Source: an uncultured Prevotellaceae bacterium
GTDB lineage: Bacteria; Bacteroidota; Bacteroidia; Bacteroidales; Muribaculaceae
DNA length: 64,000 bases
Assembly: GCA_900318645.1 (NCBI GenBank)
Contig: ONLH01000006.1
Span: 1-64,000 of the forward strand
Direction: 5' to 3'
Position 1 is the stretch's first letter, and each line of letters opens with the position of its first letter. The notes beneath the pieces were generated by a model. It did no database searches, was not told the DNA's origin, and saw only the letters and a list, made by a program, of their open reading frames with translations. Below are positions 48,930-58,465 of this stretch, in pieces. A program made the translations under genes and the position numbers.

Positions 48930-48988
48930 AGGCTTTAGGTTCTAGGCTTCAAGTGTTGAATTCTCCTAAAGCCTATTACCTAAAGCCT
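48930..48988. repeat. TTAG-rich hairpin between acyltransferase and serS
   Basis: AGGCTTTAGG (48930-48939) can pair with CCTAAAGCCT at 48965-48974 or at 48979-48988, giving alternative stems. It fills the 98-nt gap beyond the serS stop codon and may act as its terminator. Confidence 0.6.
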
Positions 48989-49003
48989 AAAGCTTGTTTC
49001 TTG

Positions 49004-50275
49004 TTAGTCGATGATATCGAATCCCGTGTAACGCTGCAGGGCAGCGGGGATGCGGATGCCCTCGGGCGTCTGGTTGTTCTCGAGCAGGGCGGCCACGATG
49101 CGCGGCAGAGCGAGTGCTGAGCCGTTGAGGGTGTGGCACAGATGGGTCTTCTTGTCGTCGCCACGGTAGCGGCACTTGAGGCGGTTGGCCTGATAGGTCT
49201 CGAAGTTGGAGACGCTGCTCACCTCCAGCCAACGCTGCTGGGCTGCTGACCATACCTCGAAGTCGAAGGTGATGGCACTGGTGAAGCTCATGTCACCACC
49301 GCACAAGCGCAGGATGTGCCACGGCAGTTCCAGCTTCTCGAGCAGACCCTGAACATGGTCCTTCATCTCCTCAAGGGCGGCATAGGAGTTCTCGGGCTTC
49401 TCGATGCGCACGATCTCGACCTTGTCGAACTGGTGCAGGCGGTTCAAGCCACGAACATCCTTACCATAGGAACCAGCCTCGCGGCGGAAGCATGCTGAAT
49501 AGGCACAATTCTTCTTGGGCAGTTCCTCCTGCGGGATAATCACGTCACGATACATGTTGGTCACAGGCACCTCGGCTGTGGGGATGAGGTAGAAGTTGTC
49601 TACCTGGCAGTGGTACATCTGACCCTCCTTGTCGGGCAGCTGTCCCGTGCCCAGGCCAGAGGCCTCGTTGACCACGAGAGGCGGTTCAATCTCGAGATAG
49701 CCAGCCTTGCCGGCCTCATCGAGGAAGAACTGGATGAGCGCGCGCTGCAAGCGTGCTCCCTTGCCCACATAGACGGGGAAGCCAGCACCCGTGATCTTGA
49801 CACCCAGGTCAAAGTCAATCAGGTTATACTTCTTGGCCAGATCCCAGTGAGGCAGAGCATCCTCGGGCAGTTCGGGCATCTTGCCACCAGTCTTTTCAAC
49901 AATATTGTCCTCGGCAGTACGGCCCTCGGGCACACCACTGTAGGGAACATTGGGTATGCTCAAGAGAATCTGGTTGATCTCGTCCTGAGCGGCGGTGAGG
50001 TTATCGTCAATCTCCTTGTTGGCGGTCTTGAGGGCAGCCACCTGAGACTTGACGTTCTCGGCCTCGTCACGGTTACCCTGCTTCATGAGGGCACCGATCT
50101 GGGCAGCCATTTTATTGAGCACAGCGGCGTTGTCGTCGCGTTGTTTCTGCAGTGCACGGCGCTGCTTGTCCAGTTCCACGATGCGCATGATAGGCTCATG
50201 AGCGTCGAACTGCTTGATAGCAAGACGGCGAATCACATCCTCGGGATCCTGGTTAATCAATTGTAATGTCAGCAT
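49004..50275 (-). CDS. serS: Seryl-tRNA synthetase
   Basis: 423 residues, normal length. N-terminal coiled-coil arm (~30-110; rich in Lys, Glu and Gln: DKQRRALQKQRDDNAAVLNKMAAQI) that grips tRNA-Ser, then the class II core: TAEVPVTNMYRD, motif 2 ACFRREAGSYGKDVRGLNRLHQFDKVE, and motif 3 NGSALALPRIVAALLENNQ. It charges tRNA-Ser, and tRNA-Sec if present. ATG at 50275 gives MLTLQLINQDPEDVIRRLA, the usual start. It follows yqeY by 41 nt and may share the dcw transcript or use its own promoter. Confidence 0.97.
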   Translation of the reverse strand: MLTLQLINQDPEDVIRRLAIKQFDAHEPIMRIVELDKQRRALQKQRDDNAAVLNKMAAQIGALMKQGNRDEAENVKSQVAALKTANKEIDDNLTAAQDEINQILLSIPNVPYSGVPEGRTAEDNIVEKTGGKMPELPEDALPHWDLAKKYNLIDFDLGVKITGAGFPVYVGKGARLQRALIQFFLDEAGKAGYLEIEPPLVVNEASGLGTGQLPDKEGQMYHCQVDNFYLIPTAEVPVTNMYRDVIIPQEELPKKNCAYSACFRREAGSYGKDVRGLNRLHQFDKVEIVRIEKPENSYAALEEMKDHVQGLLEKLELPWHILRLCGGDMSFTSAITFDFEVWSAAQQRWLEVSSVSNFETYQANRLKCRYRGDDKKTHLCHTLNGSALALPRIVAALLENNQTPEGIRIPAALQRYTGFDIID

Positions 50276-50316
50276 TTTTCAGTTTCTGATTTCTATATCC
50301 CTTGTTTTTCGTTTTT

Positions 50317-50775
50317 TCAGTTGTTGGTCGACAGGAGTTCTTTTACCTTGGCGCTGATGGCACGGCCCTCGGCACGCCCGGCAAGCTGCTTGGTGGCAAT
50401 ACCCATCACCTTGCCCATATCCTTCATGCTGGTGGCTCCCACCTGGCTGATGATGGCGGTAATGTGTACCGTGAGCTCCTCGTCAGTCATCTGCTTGGGC
50501 AGGAACTCCTCGATGACCGATGCCTGCAACAGCTCCACATCGGCCAGATCCTGACGGTTCTGGTCGATGTAAATCTGAGCACTTTCTTTGCGCTGTTTGG
50601 CCATACGCACGAGCACTTTCAAGGCATTCTCGTCGCTCACCTCGCCATTATTGCCTGGCGCGGTCTTGATGATCAGGAATTCGGCCTTAATGCCCCTGAG
50701 AGCCTCAAGCCTACCCTTGTCATGAGCCTTCATGGCCTCCTTGATGCCATTGTTGACTTGTTCAAAAATACTCAT
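50317..50775 (-). CDS. yqeY: GatB/YqeY domain protein
   Basis: 152 residues, the full YqeY length. Helical N-terminal part (MSIFEQVNNGIKEAMKAHDKGRLEALRGIKAEFLIIK) and the C-terminal helical domain shared with the tail of GatB (EFLPKQMTDEELTVHITAIISQVGATSMKDMGKVMGI). The GatB tail contacts tRNA, so a role in tRNA handling is suspected; its exact function is not known. It sits 24 nt after ftsZ, a common place in Bacteroidetes, and likely shares that transcript. Confidence 0.92.
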   Translation of the reverse strand: MSIFEQVNNGIKEAMKAHDKGRLEALRGIKAEFLIIKTAPGNNGEVSDENALKVLVRMAKQRKESAQIYIDQNRQDLADVELLQASVIEEFLPKQMTDEELTVHITAIISQVGATSMKDMGKVMGIATKQLAGRAEGRAISAKVKELLSTNN

Positions 50776-50799
50776 AGCAAAAACCTCCCAATCGCTTAG

Positions 50800-52209
50800 T
50801 TATTCACCGAAGTCAATCGTCTGGGAATCACCGCTAACGGTGCGCCTGGTGCTCTTGGGTACCTCGACGGGTTTCTCCTGGCTCTCGGCAGCCTGCTGGC
50901 GTTCCTTGATCTGGTTGCGGAAATCGGATTTACGCTTGTAGGTCGGCGTCTTCTCGAACATGTCGATGATATCATCATCGTCATACTGATCGGGTGTGAA
51001 CACATAGTAGCGTGCACGCAGCTGATTGAGCGTAATTTCAGTGACGGCCTTGACACCATACTCTTCCTTCAGACGTTCGTCATCTCTCATCCTGGGGGAC
51101 TCAGCAGCAACAGGCTCGCGCCTGGTGGATGAAACCGTCGAAACGGGCGCCTCCTTGTCCAATGACACGTTGAAACCCGAAGCAAGCACAGTCACCTTGA
51201 TCTGATCGGCAAGCGAGTTATCAAATGCCATACCCCAGATCACATCGACCTCCTGGTCAAAGTTGGCCATGAACTCCTGAATCTCGTTCATCTCTTCCAT
51301 CAACAGCGGAGATTCACTTTCAGGATTATAGTAGAAGTTCATCAAGATCTTACGGGAACCATAGACGTCACGGTTTTTGAGTAACGGAGACTCAAGGGCA
51401 TTGCCGATGGCCTTGGTCACACGGCGCTCGCCTGTACCGTAACCCGAGCTGATGATGGCAGGACCACCATTGCGCAGGGTCGTGTTCACATCGTTGAAGT
51501 CCAGATTGATCTTACCCTTGACCGTAATCAGGTCACTGATGCTGCGGGCAGCGATGGTCAAGGTATCATCGGCCTTACCGAAGGCGTTAGTGAAGTCCAG
51601 ATCCTTGTAGATCTCGGTCAGACGCTGGTTGTTGATGATGAGCAGGGCATCGACATACTTGCCCATCTCGTCGGCACCGTCAAGCGCCTTGAGAATCTTG
51701 CGCGGTCCCTCAAAGAGGAAAGGAATCGTCACGATACCGATGGTGAGGACGCCTTTCTCATGGGCGATGCGTGCCACAACGGGAGCAGCACCAGTACCGG
51801 TACCGCCACCCATACCAGCGGTGATAAACACCATCTTGGTGTCATCATCAAAGAGGGCTGCGATCTCGGCTTCGCTCTCCTCGGCAGCACGGCGTGCCGT
51901 CTCGGGGATGTTACCTGCACCGAGGCCATGAGTCGTATTCGGTCCCAACAGGACGCGGTTAGGCACAGGCGACTCGTTGAGTTGTTGCCTGTCGGTATTG
52001 AGGACAACAAACGAAACACCCTCAATATTCTGCATATACATGTGGTTGATGGCATTGTTACCGCCACCGCCGACACCCATCACCTTGATGATAGTCATCG
52101 GTTTGTTCTTGTCCTGGAAACCCGAGTTCTGGTCCAGCGTGGACAGGATATCATGGCCTGCTCCTGGGGTCATAGGCTCTCCACCAAACTGAATATTATT
52201 CTCTTCCAT
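50800..52209 (-). CDS. ftsZ: Cell division protein FtsZ
   Basis: 469 residues. Tubulin-like GTPase that forms the division ring. Opening region IKVMGVGGGGNNAINHMY (~41-58), the GTP signature GGGTGTG (134-140), and the T7 synergy loop NLDFNDVNTTLRN supply nucleotide binding and hydrolysis. After the ~320-residue core there is a long linker (~350-450, charged) and a short tail STRRTVSGDSQTIDFGE that would hold the contact for FtsA. The longer-than-E. coli size is normal for Bacteroidetes. 36 nt downstream of ftsA, in the usual dcw order. Confidence 0.97.
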   Translation of the reverse strand: MEENNIQFGGEPMTPGAGHDILSTLDQNSGFQDKNKPMTIIKVMGVGGGGNNAINHMYMQNIEGVSFVVLNTDRQQLNESPVPNRVLLGPNTTHGLGAGNIPETARRAAEESEAEIAALFDDDTKMVFITAGMGGGTGTGAAPVVARIAHEKGVLTIGIVTIPFLFEGPRKILKALDGADEMGKYVDALLIINNQRLTEIYKDLDFTNAFGKADDTLTIAARSISDLITVKGKINLDFNDVNTTLRNGGPAIISSGYGTGERRVTKAIGNALESPLLKNRDVYGSRKILMNFYYNPESESPLLMEEMNEIQEFMANFDQEVDVIWGMAFDNSLADQIKVTVLASGFNVSLDKEAPVSTVSSTRREPVAAESPRMRDDERLKEEYGVKAVTEITLNQLRARYYVFTPDQYDDDDIIDMFEKTPTYKRKSDFRNQIKERQQAAESQEKPVEVPKSTRRTVSGDSQTIDFGE

Positions 52210-52245
52210 ATTGTGATTGATATTATTTTAGTGATTGGGAAAAAA

Positions 52246-53568
52246 TTACTGCTCGTCTTCGGAATCCTCGTCTTCTTCAGAAATCAAATTGACAAGGTGT
52301 TTCTTCCACGCTGCCCATTTACCGCTGCCAGGCTTGGGTTTTTTCTTACCAGGCTTCTTTGGTTCCTCAGGCTCCTCGGGAGTAGGAGCAGGAGTCCTTG
52401 GAGCGAATTCGGGACCGACATTGGTCGAGTTGAGTTCCACACAGGTCTCACCTTCCCCAATGCGCTCGGCTGCAGCTGCCAGCAGCGAGAAGACCTCAAT
52501 GTATTCCAAACGGTTGATGTCACTGTTGAGGATGTTAAGCGTCGGCGGATTCTGGCCCATACGCACTGTGATCTTAAGGGTCTCCTCAAGTTTCTGCTTC
52601 AATCCGTTCAGATGAGCACAACCACCGATGAGTACAATGCTCTTAATTTCATCGGAGGAAACGCCTGCATCGGCCAACTGCTGGTTGACGTTAGCGATGA
52701 TTTCGCCAGTGCGGGCACTGATGTAGTTAGCCGCCTCGCGAGCATTCACGCCCTCAATGACTACATTGTCGGCATTGACGGGGTCAAGCGGGTTGTTGAT
52801 ATTTTTCTTGACATTCTCGGCAACGTCCTCGACTGCCTGGGTGCCAATCATCACATCGCGGGTGAGGTTACGTCCACCCATGGGCAACGTGTTGAGATAG
52901 ATCAGCGACTTGTTCTTGTAAATAGACACGGTTGTTGTTTCGGCGCCCATGTCAACAAGCATACAGCCCAGCTCACGTTCACTTTCATTCAGAATCTGGT
53001 CGGCTACTGCCAGCGGTGTAACGATATAATCCTTGGCAGGAATGCCAAATGTCATCAGACGGTTGAGGTTCAACTTGAGAGACGGCTTTGCCACAATCAG
53101 GTTGACCTTAATTTTTATGGACGAGCCAAACTGGCCTACGGGGTTAGGGGTCTCTACCTTGTCTACATAATAGGCACGGGGCACGATATCGACCGTGTCA
53201 TAATTGCGTATAGGGGTACTGGTGGCATCCTTGATAATGCGATCAATGAGTTCTCGGGTGATGGCCTCGGTCGAGCCGACGCTACGATTTACTTCACTGA
53301 CAATGCTGTGCAGTGACCTGCCGCTGACACCGAGATAAACCTGGGTCACACGTCCATCAATCATGCCTTCGAGGTTCTTGAGAATGCGGTTGATGCTACT
53401 CTTCATGTTCTCCACATTCTGCACAATGCCATATCGCACGCTGTTCAGGTGCCGTTCCTCCTGCAGGTGCCTGACGCTCAAGTATCCAGCCGACGTCTTC
53501 TCGGCAATCGCTCCAACGATTTTAGAGCTTCCGATTTCAAGTGCTACGATATATTGGTTCTTTTCCAT
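52246..53568 (-). CDS. ftsA: Cell division protein FtsA
   Basis: 440 residues. Actin-fold ATPase that tethers FtsZ to the membrane. VALEIGSSKIVGAIAEK at the N-terminus is the phosphate-1 loop, CMLVDMGAETTTVSIYK the phosphate-2 loop, and SIVLIGGCAHLNGLKQKLEE the adenosine site; the SHS2/1C subdomain lies at ~85-160. Residues ~410-430 (GKWAAWKKHLVNLI) form an amphipathic helix suited to membrane binding, after a Pro/Glu-rich linker and before an acidic end. 59 nt after ftsQ. Confidence 0.96.
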   Translation of the reverse strand: MEKNQYIVALEIGSSKIVGAIAEKTSAGYLSVRHLQEERHLNSVRYGIVQNVENMKSSINRILKNLEGMIDGRVTQVYLGVSGRSLHSIVSEVNRSVGSTEAITRELIDRIIKDATSTPIRNYDTVDIVPRAYYVDKVETPNPVGQFGSSIKIKVNLIVAKPSLKLNLNRLMTFGIPAKDYIVTPLAVADQILNESERELGCMLVDMGAETTTVSIYKNKSLIYLNTLPMGGRNLTRDVMIGTQAVEDVAENVKKNINNPLDPVNADNVVIEGVNAREAANYISARTGEIIANVNQQLADAGVSSDEIKSIVLIGGCAHLNGLKQKLEETLKITVRMGQNPPTLNILNSDINRLEYIEVFSLLAAAAERIGEGETCVELNSTNVGPEFAPRTPAPTPEEPEEPKKPGKKKPKPGSGKWAAWKKHLVNLISEEDEDSEDEQ

Positions 53569-53627
53569 AAAAATGATAAGTATATTTTAATTTTGGTTTT
53601 ATATCTTTTTTATTTTCAAACTGTTAA

Positions 53628-54551
53628 TTACCCTTTTTTCTTATCCTTGTCTGACTTAGCCTGCTTGCTGTTGTCGGTTGATGCTGTAGCATCGTCGCCC
53701 TTCTTAGCAGCATTGTCGCCTTCGTTTGAGGCTGTTGGCAGCAGGGTCATGTCCATCGTCTTGATGTCGGGAGCCTGCTCGTCATCCTCGGGATCATACT
53801 CGATGGTCGGCACTACAGCTTTGACCCGACGCGTTGCCACGATCTGATGGTCCCACTTGACCGAGATGGTGTCAAATGTGTTCCATCCTCGCTTGGGCAT
53901 CACCTCGCGATAGAACAGCAGCAGCTTGGCGAACTTATTCTCAAACCCCGTTGCATTGCCCATGTTGACAACATGGCCACTGATCTGCGGCACAATAATG
54001 ATATTGTTAGTGTCACGCATACAATACATCGACACCAACGAATGCAACAAGGAGTCGGATTCAACATAGTCGATGAGTGGCAACAGCCTCGTCGCTGGGT
54101 AACGATTGGTGAAATGCCCCTGTACTACCGGAACATCGGTATGATAATAAATCGAAGCATCCATGCGCTTGCCAGCCCGGTTTACATAGTAGGAGTTCTC
54201 GCCGTCAAACACCCGCAACACAGGCAATAACTGGCTCACCCTAATCAGTAACAGTCCGTCCTGGCACTTCACGATGTCGGCAAACTCAAGGTAGGGCGAG
54301 TGGCCCAGGATTTCCTCAACATCCGATGCATGAATGTCGGCCATGCGCTTGCCAACAAAATTCATACCCTGGCTTTCAAGGTCACTGAGCACGCCATCGG
54401 GCGTAACAAACGACGTGCTGTCGGCGTTGATCACTTCCACTTTGACCGATGCACACACCTCGCCCTGTGACCTGTAACGAGCCCACAGAATTCCTGCGAT
54501 GAGCGCTACCGCCATCACAAGGAGTATACTATTTTGAATCAGTCGCTTCAA
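53628..54551 (-). CDS. ftsQ: Cell division protein FtsQ
   Basis: 307 residues. One membrane helix at ~8-24 (SILLVMAVALIAGILWARY), then a POTRA domain (~35-110; VKVEVINADSTSFVTPDGVLSDL) and the beta domain with HSPYLEFADIVKCQDGLLLIRVSQLLPVLRVFDGENSYYVNRAGKRM. The last ~60 residues are a charged, disordered tail. It links early and late division proteins in the periplasm. Its start overlaps the murC stop by 4 nt (ATGA), so the two are translationally coupled. Sequence conservation is low for this family; position and fold pattern make the call. Confidence 0.9.
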   Translation of the reverse strand: MKRLIQNSILLVMAVALIAGILWARYRSQGEVCASVKVEVINADSTSFVTPDGVLSDLESQGMNFVGKRMADIHASDVEEILGHSPYLEFADIVKCQDGLLLIRVSQLLPVLRVFDGENSYYVNRAGKRMDASIYYHTDVPVVQGHFTNRYPATRLLPLIDYVESDSLLHSLVSMYCMRDTNNIIIVPQISGHVVNMGNATGFENKFAKLLLFYREVMPKRGWNTFDTISVKWDHQIVATRRVKAVVPTIEYDPEDDEQAPDIKTMDMTLLPTASNEGDNAAKKGDDATASTDNSKQAKSDKDKKKG

Positions 54552-55930
54552 CGCTTTTGCTTCTTGTATTCAACGCATATTTGAGGCAGCAGATTGGCGA
54601 TATCGCCGGCACCCGCTGTCAATAAAACGTCAAAATTACTCAATTTTATTGACTTAATCAAATTTTCTTTCGAGTAAATGATTTTTTTTGTGCTTGTGAC
54701 CTGTTCAAGCACCATTTCACTCGTTACTCCAGGTATGGGTTCCTCACGTGCGGGGTAGATAGGCAACATGATCACCTCGTCGGCCAATGACAAGGCTGCG
54801 GCAAATTCAGATGCAAAGTCACGCGTGCGTGTGTACAGGTGAGGTTGGAAAATCACTGTCAAGCGGCGACCGGGGTACAAATCGCGTACCGACGAGATAC
54901 TTGCACGCAGCTCACCGGGATGGTGGGCATAGTCATCGATCATCACCCTACCCTGCGGGCCTTGCTCCTTGATCCAAAACTCAAAACGGCGCTTGGGTCC
55001 CATGAACGTTGCCATGGCCTGACGCATCGCGTCAGCTGGCACATCAATCAGACGGCAAGCCGCCATCGCCGCAATACCGTTCTCGATGTTGATATCAACA
55101 GGAACGCCCAGGCTGATATCCCTTATGGTTTCCCACGGCGTCACCAGGTCAAAGGTGATTTCACCCTCGCCCTTGCGGATGCGCTCGGCATGAAAATCAC
55201 CGTTATCACGGCTATAAGTATAGGTCTTGACCTCCTTACCCACCCGTGGTTTCAATGCCAATCCCGTGTGGATAATAAGAGCACCGCCAGGCTGGATGAG
55301 CTCGGTAAAATGGGCAAAACCCTCCAAATAGGCCTCAGGGGTACCATAGATGTCCAGATGGTCGGGGTCGGTCGAAGTCACCACCGCAACGTAGGGGTGC
55401 AGGTGATGGAAAGAACGATCAAACTCATCGGCCTCAATCACGGAATAGGGGCTGGTTGCCGAAAGCAGGAAATTGCTGTCGTAATTACGCAACACACCAC
55501 CCAAGAAGGCGTTGCACCCGATACCTGAACTGTGCAGAATGTGCGCTGCCATACTCGATGTGGTGGTCTTGCCGTGAGTGCCAGCAAAACACAAGCCCTT
55601 GCTGTGAGCTGTCACGACACCCAACAAAGCGGCCCGCTTGAGCACCTCAAAGCCGTGCTCACGGAAATAGGTCAGTCCCTGATGAGTATCACGCACAGCG
55701 GGTGTATAGACCACCAGTGTGCGTTCGGGGTCGCGGCAGTAGTCGGGGATGAGAGCGGGATCCTCGTCGTAGTCAATGTGAACGCCCTCTTGCTCCAGTG
55801 CTCGTGTCAAGTCGCTGGGCGTGCGGTCATAGCCGGCCACGCGCTTTCCCTGTGCGAGAAAATAACGCTCCAGAGCAGCCATTCCGATGCCGCCGGCTCC
55901 CACAAAGTATAGTGAATCAAACTTTTTCAT
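54548..55930 (-). CDS. murC: UDP-N-acetylmuramate--L-alanine ligase MurC
   Basis: 460 residues. Adds L-alanine to UDP-MurNAc, using ATP, in the cytoplasm. VGAGGIGMAALERYF at the N-terminus is the UDP-binding Rossmann loop, AGTHGKTTTSSMAAHIL the ATP P-loop, SVIEADEFDRSFHHLHP the metal-binding region and MIDDYAHHPGELRASI the C-terminal domain signature of MurC. It overlaps ftsQ by 4 nt and follows murG by 44 nt. No ddl follows it, as in many Bacteroidetes, so D-Ala-D-Ala ligase must be encoded elsewhere. Confidence 0.97.
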   Translation of the reverse strand: MKKFDSLYFVGAGGIGMAALERYFLAQGKRVAGYDRTPSDLTRALEQEGVHIDYDEDPALIPDYCRDPERTLVVYTPAVRDTHQGLTYFREHGFEVLKRAALLGVVTAHSKGLCFAGTHGKTTTSSMAAHILHSSGIGCNAFLGGVLRNYDSNFLLSATSPYSVIEADEFDRSFHHLHPYVAVVTSTDPDHLDIYGTPEAYLEGFAHFTELIQPGGALIIHTGLALKPRVGKEVKTYTYSRDNGDFHAERIRKGEGEITFDLVTPWETIRDISLGVPVDINIENGIAAMAACRLIDVPADAMRQAMATFMGPKRRFEFWIKEQGPQGRVMIDDYAHHPGELRASISSVRDLYPGRRLTVIFQPHLYTRTRDFASEFAAALSLADEVIMLPIYPAREEPIPGVTSEMVLEQVTSTKKIIYSKENLIKSIKLSNFDVLLTAGAGDIANLLPQICVEYKKQKR

Positions 55931-55974
55931 TTCTCTTTCCTATTTTATTTATAGATTCTCAAAATCAGCAAATT

Positions 55975-57096
55975 CTATCGCCCGACGATTTTTTCCACCT
56001 CATCGACGATGTGTTCGGCAGCACCGCGCAGTGCCATTTCAGACACATGTGCTCCCAAGCTCTCGATGCGATCATCATCGCCCGCAGTGGCAATCATCGT
56101 GTCCACCAGGCTGGCAGCAGCATCAGCATCGCTCACCATCATAGCGGCATCACGGTTGACCAAGGCAAGCGCATTCTTGGTCTGATGGTCCTCGGCAACA
56201 TTTGGCGAGGGCACCAGGATGGCAGCTTTGCCCAGCAACTGCAACTCGGAGATGGAGCTGGCACCAGCACGCGACACGACCAAGTCGGCTGCACGATAGG
56301 CCATATCCATGTTACTGATAAACGGCATCTGCACCACGTTTTTCACGCCCGAAGCAGCCAATGCTTCACGACACTGCTGGTCATAGAGCTTGCCCGTCTG
56401 CCAGATGACCTGCACGCCATCGGCTTGACCGATTCTTTCCAAACCATCAATGATGGCGTTGTTGATCGTGCGAGCTCCCAGGCTGCCACCGATGATGAGT
56501 ATCGTCTTCTTGTTGGGGTCAACCCCCATAGCTTGACGGGCTTGTTCGGGTGTCGCGCCACACTCCAGCAGGTTGCGCCTGACGGGATTGCCTGTGAGCA
56601 CAATCTTCTCCTTGGGGAAAAAGCGTTCCATACCCTCATAGGCGACACAGATGCAGTCTGCCTTTGCAGCCAGCAGTTTGTTAGTCACTCCGGCATAGGA
56701 GTTCTGTTCCTGTAACAAGGTGGGAATACCTTGTTTCTGGGCAGCCTTGAGCATCGGACCACTGGCATAGCCGCCGACACCGATAGCGATAACCGGCTTG
56801 AAATCCTTGAGAATCTTACGCGCCAGTTTCATGCTCTTGAGCAGACGAACGATAACCTTGACATTTCGCAACAGGTTTTTGCGGTCAAATCCACTTACTG
56901 GCAGTCCGACGATATTATAGCCCGCAGCGGGCACTTTTTCCATTTCCATGCGGCCCTCGGCACCCACGAACAGGATATTGGACTCAGGGTAGCGACGACG
57001 CAGCTCGTTGGCAATGGACAAAGCCGGGAAGATGTGTCCTCCCGTGCCACCGCCACTGACGAGCACATTCATTTTTTGTTTACTATTTCCAGACAT
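55975..57096 (-). CDS. murG: UDP-GlcNAc:lipid I transferase MurG
   Basis: 373 residues from the ATG at 57096; a later ATG at 57072 would start MNVLVSGGG, and the frame as a whole opens at 57132. The 57096 start overlaps the ftsW end by 14 nt and gives the more usual N-terminus. GT-B fold: VSGGGTGGHIFPALSIANELRRR is the lipid I loop, LLQEQNSYAGVTNKLLA lies at the domain interface, GGSLGARTINNAI and SRAGASSISELQLLGKAAILVPSP bind UDP-GlcNAc. It adds GlcNAc to lipid I at the inner face of the membrane to make lipid II. Confidence 0.96.
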   Translation of the reverse strand: MSGNSKQKMNVLVSGGGTGGHIFPALSIANELRRRYPESNILFVGAEGRMEMEKVPAAGYNIVGLPVSGFDRKNLLRNVKVIVRLLKSMKLARKILKDFKPVIAIGVGGYASGPMLKAAQKQGIPTLLQEQNSYAGVTNKLLAAKADCICVAYEGMERFFPKEKIVLTGNPVRRNLLECGATPEQARQAMGVDPNKKTILIIGGSLGARTINNAIIDGLERIGQADGVQVIWQTGKLYDQQCREALAASGVKNVVQMPFISNMDMAYRAADLVVSRAGASSISELQLLGKAAILVPSPNVAEDHQTKNALALVNRDAAMMVSDADAAASLVDTMIATAGDDDRIESLGAHVSEMALRGAAEHIVDEVEKIVGR

Positions 57097-58441
57097 TTTT
57101 AGGAGGTATTTCAGTTGGGTTTTCGGCGTCAAGGCCCTCGATTACGACGGTCTCTTCAGCCTTGTTTTTCTTATTTCCTTGATTGGCAATGGTGCGGCTC
57201 ACACTCAGCATCACGCCAAAAGCGACACAGATGACCATCATCGACGAGCCACCCATCGAGATGAGGGGCAAGGGCTGACCCGAAACCGGGAATACACCCA
57301 CGTTGATGGCTATGTGGAACAGCGCCTGGAAGGTGATGAATGAGGCCATACCGATGACCAGCAGCGAGGGCAACACACGCTTGCTGCGACCCACAATCAT
57401 CGCCGCCCTGCCCAACAAGGACAGGTAGAGCGCCAGCACAAACAATCCGCCAAAGAATCCGGTTTCCTCGACAATAATCGAGAAAATATAGTCGCTGAAG
57501 GCCAACGGCAAGCGGCTACACTCACGGGAGCGGCCCACGCCGACGCCGAAGAGTCCACCATTGGCCTGCGCCATGCGGGAGAACATCTCCTGCTGGTTCT
57601 CGGCCGTAATGGGTTTATAAACGAGCGAATCGCTGTGCCACCATTTCTTGATACGGTCCATACGCATGCCTCCGCGATTCACATCTCCCTTGGCTTGGGA
57701 TTTGGCCACCATTTCCTCCACCTCTTCTTTATCGGCTCCAGGCATGGAGGCCTGCACCTCGGCAAACCGCCGCTCTTGATCGTCATTATGGCTCTTGATG
57801 ATGAAGAATGCGCCGCCCATAAATCCGAAGAACACCATAATCAGCACAATCTTCTTGGCCTTGGCGCCACCGATGAGCAGCATTGAGCCACTGATGGCGA
57901 CCAGCAACAACGCATTGGTCAGACCGCTCTTAAACATGAGTCCACCATAGACAGCAACCACCACTGCCGCCCAAACCAGGCCCTTCACGGAGATGTCACG
58001 GTTCTTCTGGGACTTAGCGAAAATGTAGGACAGTAGCGTAACAATGGAGAGTTTGGCAAACTCCGAAGGCTGTATAGACGGAAGCCCTCGGATGATGGTC
58101 ATGGAACGTCGTGCACCATTGATCAAGTCACCAAACTTCATCACATACACGAGGCTGAATACGGTAAATAGTGCCAATATCGGCACCGCAATATAGAGGA
58201 ACATGGCGTTGTTGTAGTTCACACGCAGCAAACCGATTACAATCAGCGCACCAATTCCCAGGAAAACACACTGCTTGATCAATGGGGCATATAAGCCGAC
58301 CTTGGCAACTTCACGACTGGATGCACTGTAACTCTCGATGATCGAGATAATTGCAAGCATGATGAAGATGCCCCAGATCCACGGATCACCATATTTCCTG
58401 GAGATCTCGTTATACTTATTCGGCTTTTCGTTTTGAGACAT
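57083..58441 (-). CDS. ftsW: Septal SEDS glycosyltransferase FtsW
   Basis: 452 residues, ten membrane helices. SEDS family polymerase that works with FtsI to make septal glycan strands from lipid II. Signature parts: GARRSMTIIRGLPSIQPSEFAKLSIV, the large outer loop before helix 8 (~215-310, with ENQQEMFSRMAQANGGLFGVGVGRSRECSRLPLAFSDYIFSIIVEETGF, which carries the catalytic Asp), and QPLPLISMGGSSMM near the end. An acidic, charged stretch in that loop (QERRFAEVQASMPGADKEEVEEM) is longer than in E. coli. 25 nt after murD and overlapping murG. Confidence 0.95.
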   Translation of the reverse strand: MSQNEKPNKYNEISRKYGDPWIWGIFIMLAIISIIESYSASSREVAKVGLYAPLIKQCVFLGIGALIVIGLLRVNYNNAMFLYIAVPILALFTVFSLVYVMKFGDLINGARRSMTIIRGLPSIQPSEFAKLSIVTLLSYIFAKSQKNRDISVKGLVWAAVVVAVYGGLMFKSGLTNALLLVAISGSMLLIGGAKAKKIVLIMVFFGFMGGAFFIIKSHNDDQERRFAEVQASMPGADKEEVEEMVAKSQAKGDVNRGGMRMDRIKKWWHSDSLVYKPITAENQQEMFSRMAQANGGLFGVGVGRSRECSRLPLAFSDYIFSIIVEETGFFGGLFVLALYLSLLGRAAMIVGRSKRVLPSLLVIGMASFITFQALFHIAINVGVFPVSGQPLPLISMGGSSMMVICVAFGVMLSVSRTIANQGNKKNKAEETVVIEGLDAENPTEIPPKNVWK

Positions 58442-58465
58442 GAGTAAAAAATAGCGTTTATGGGA

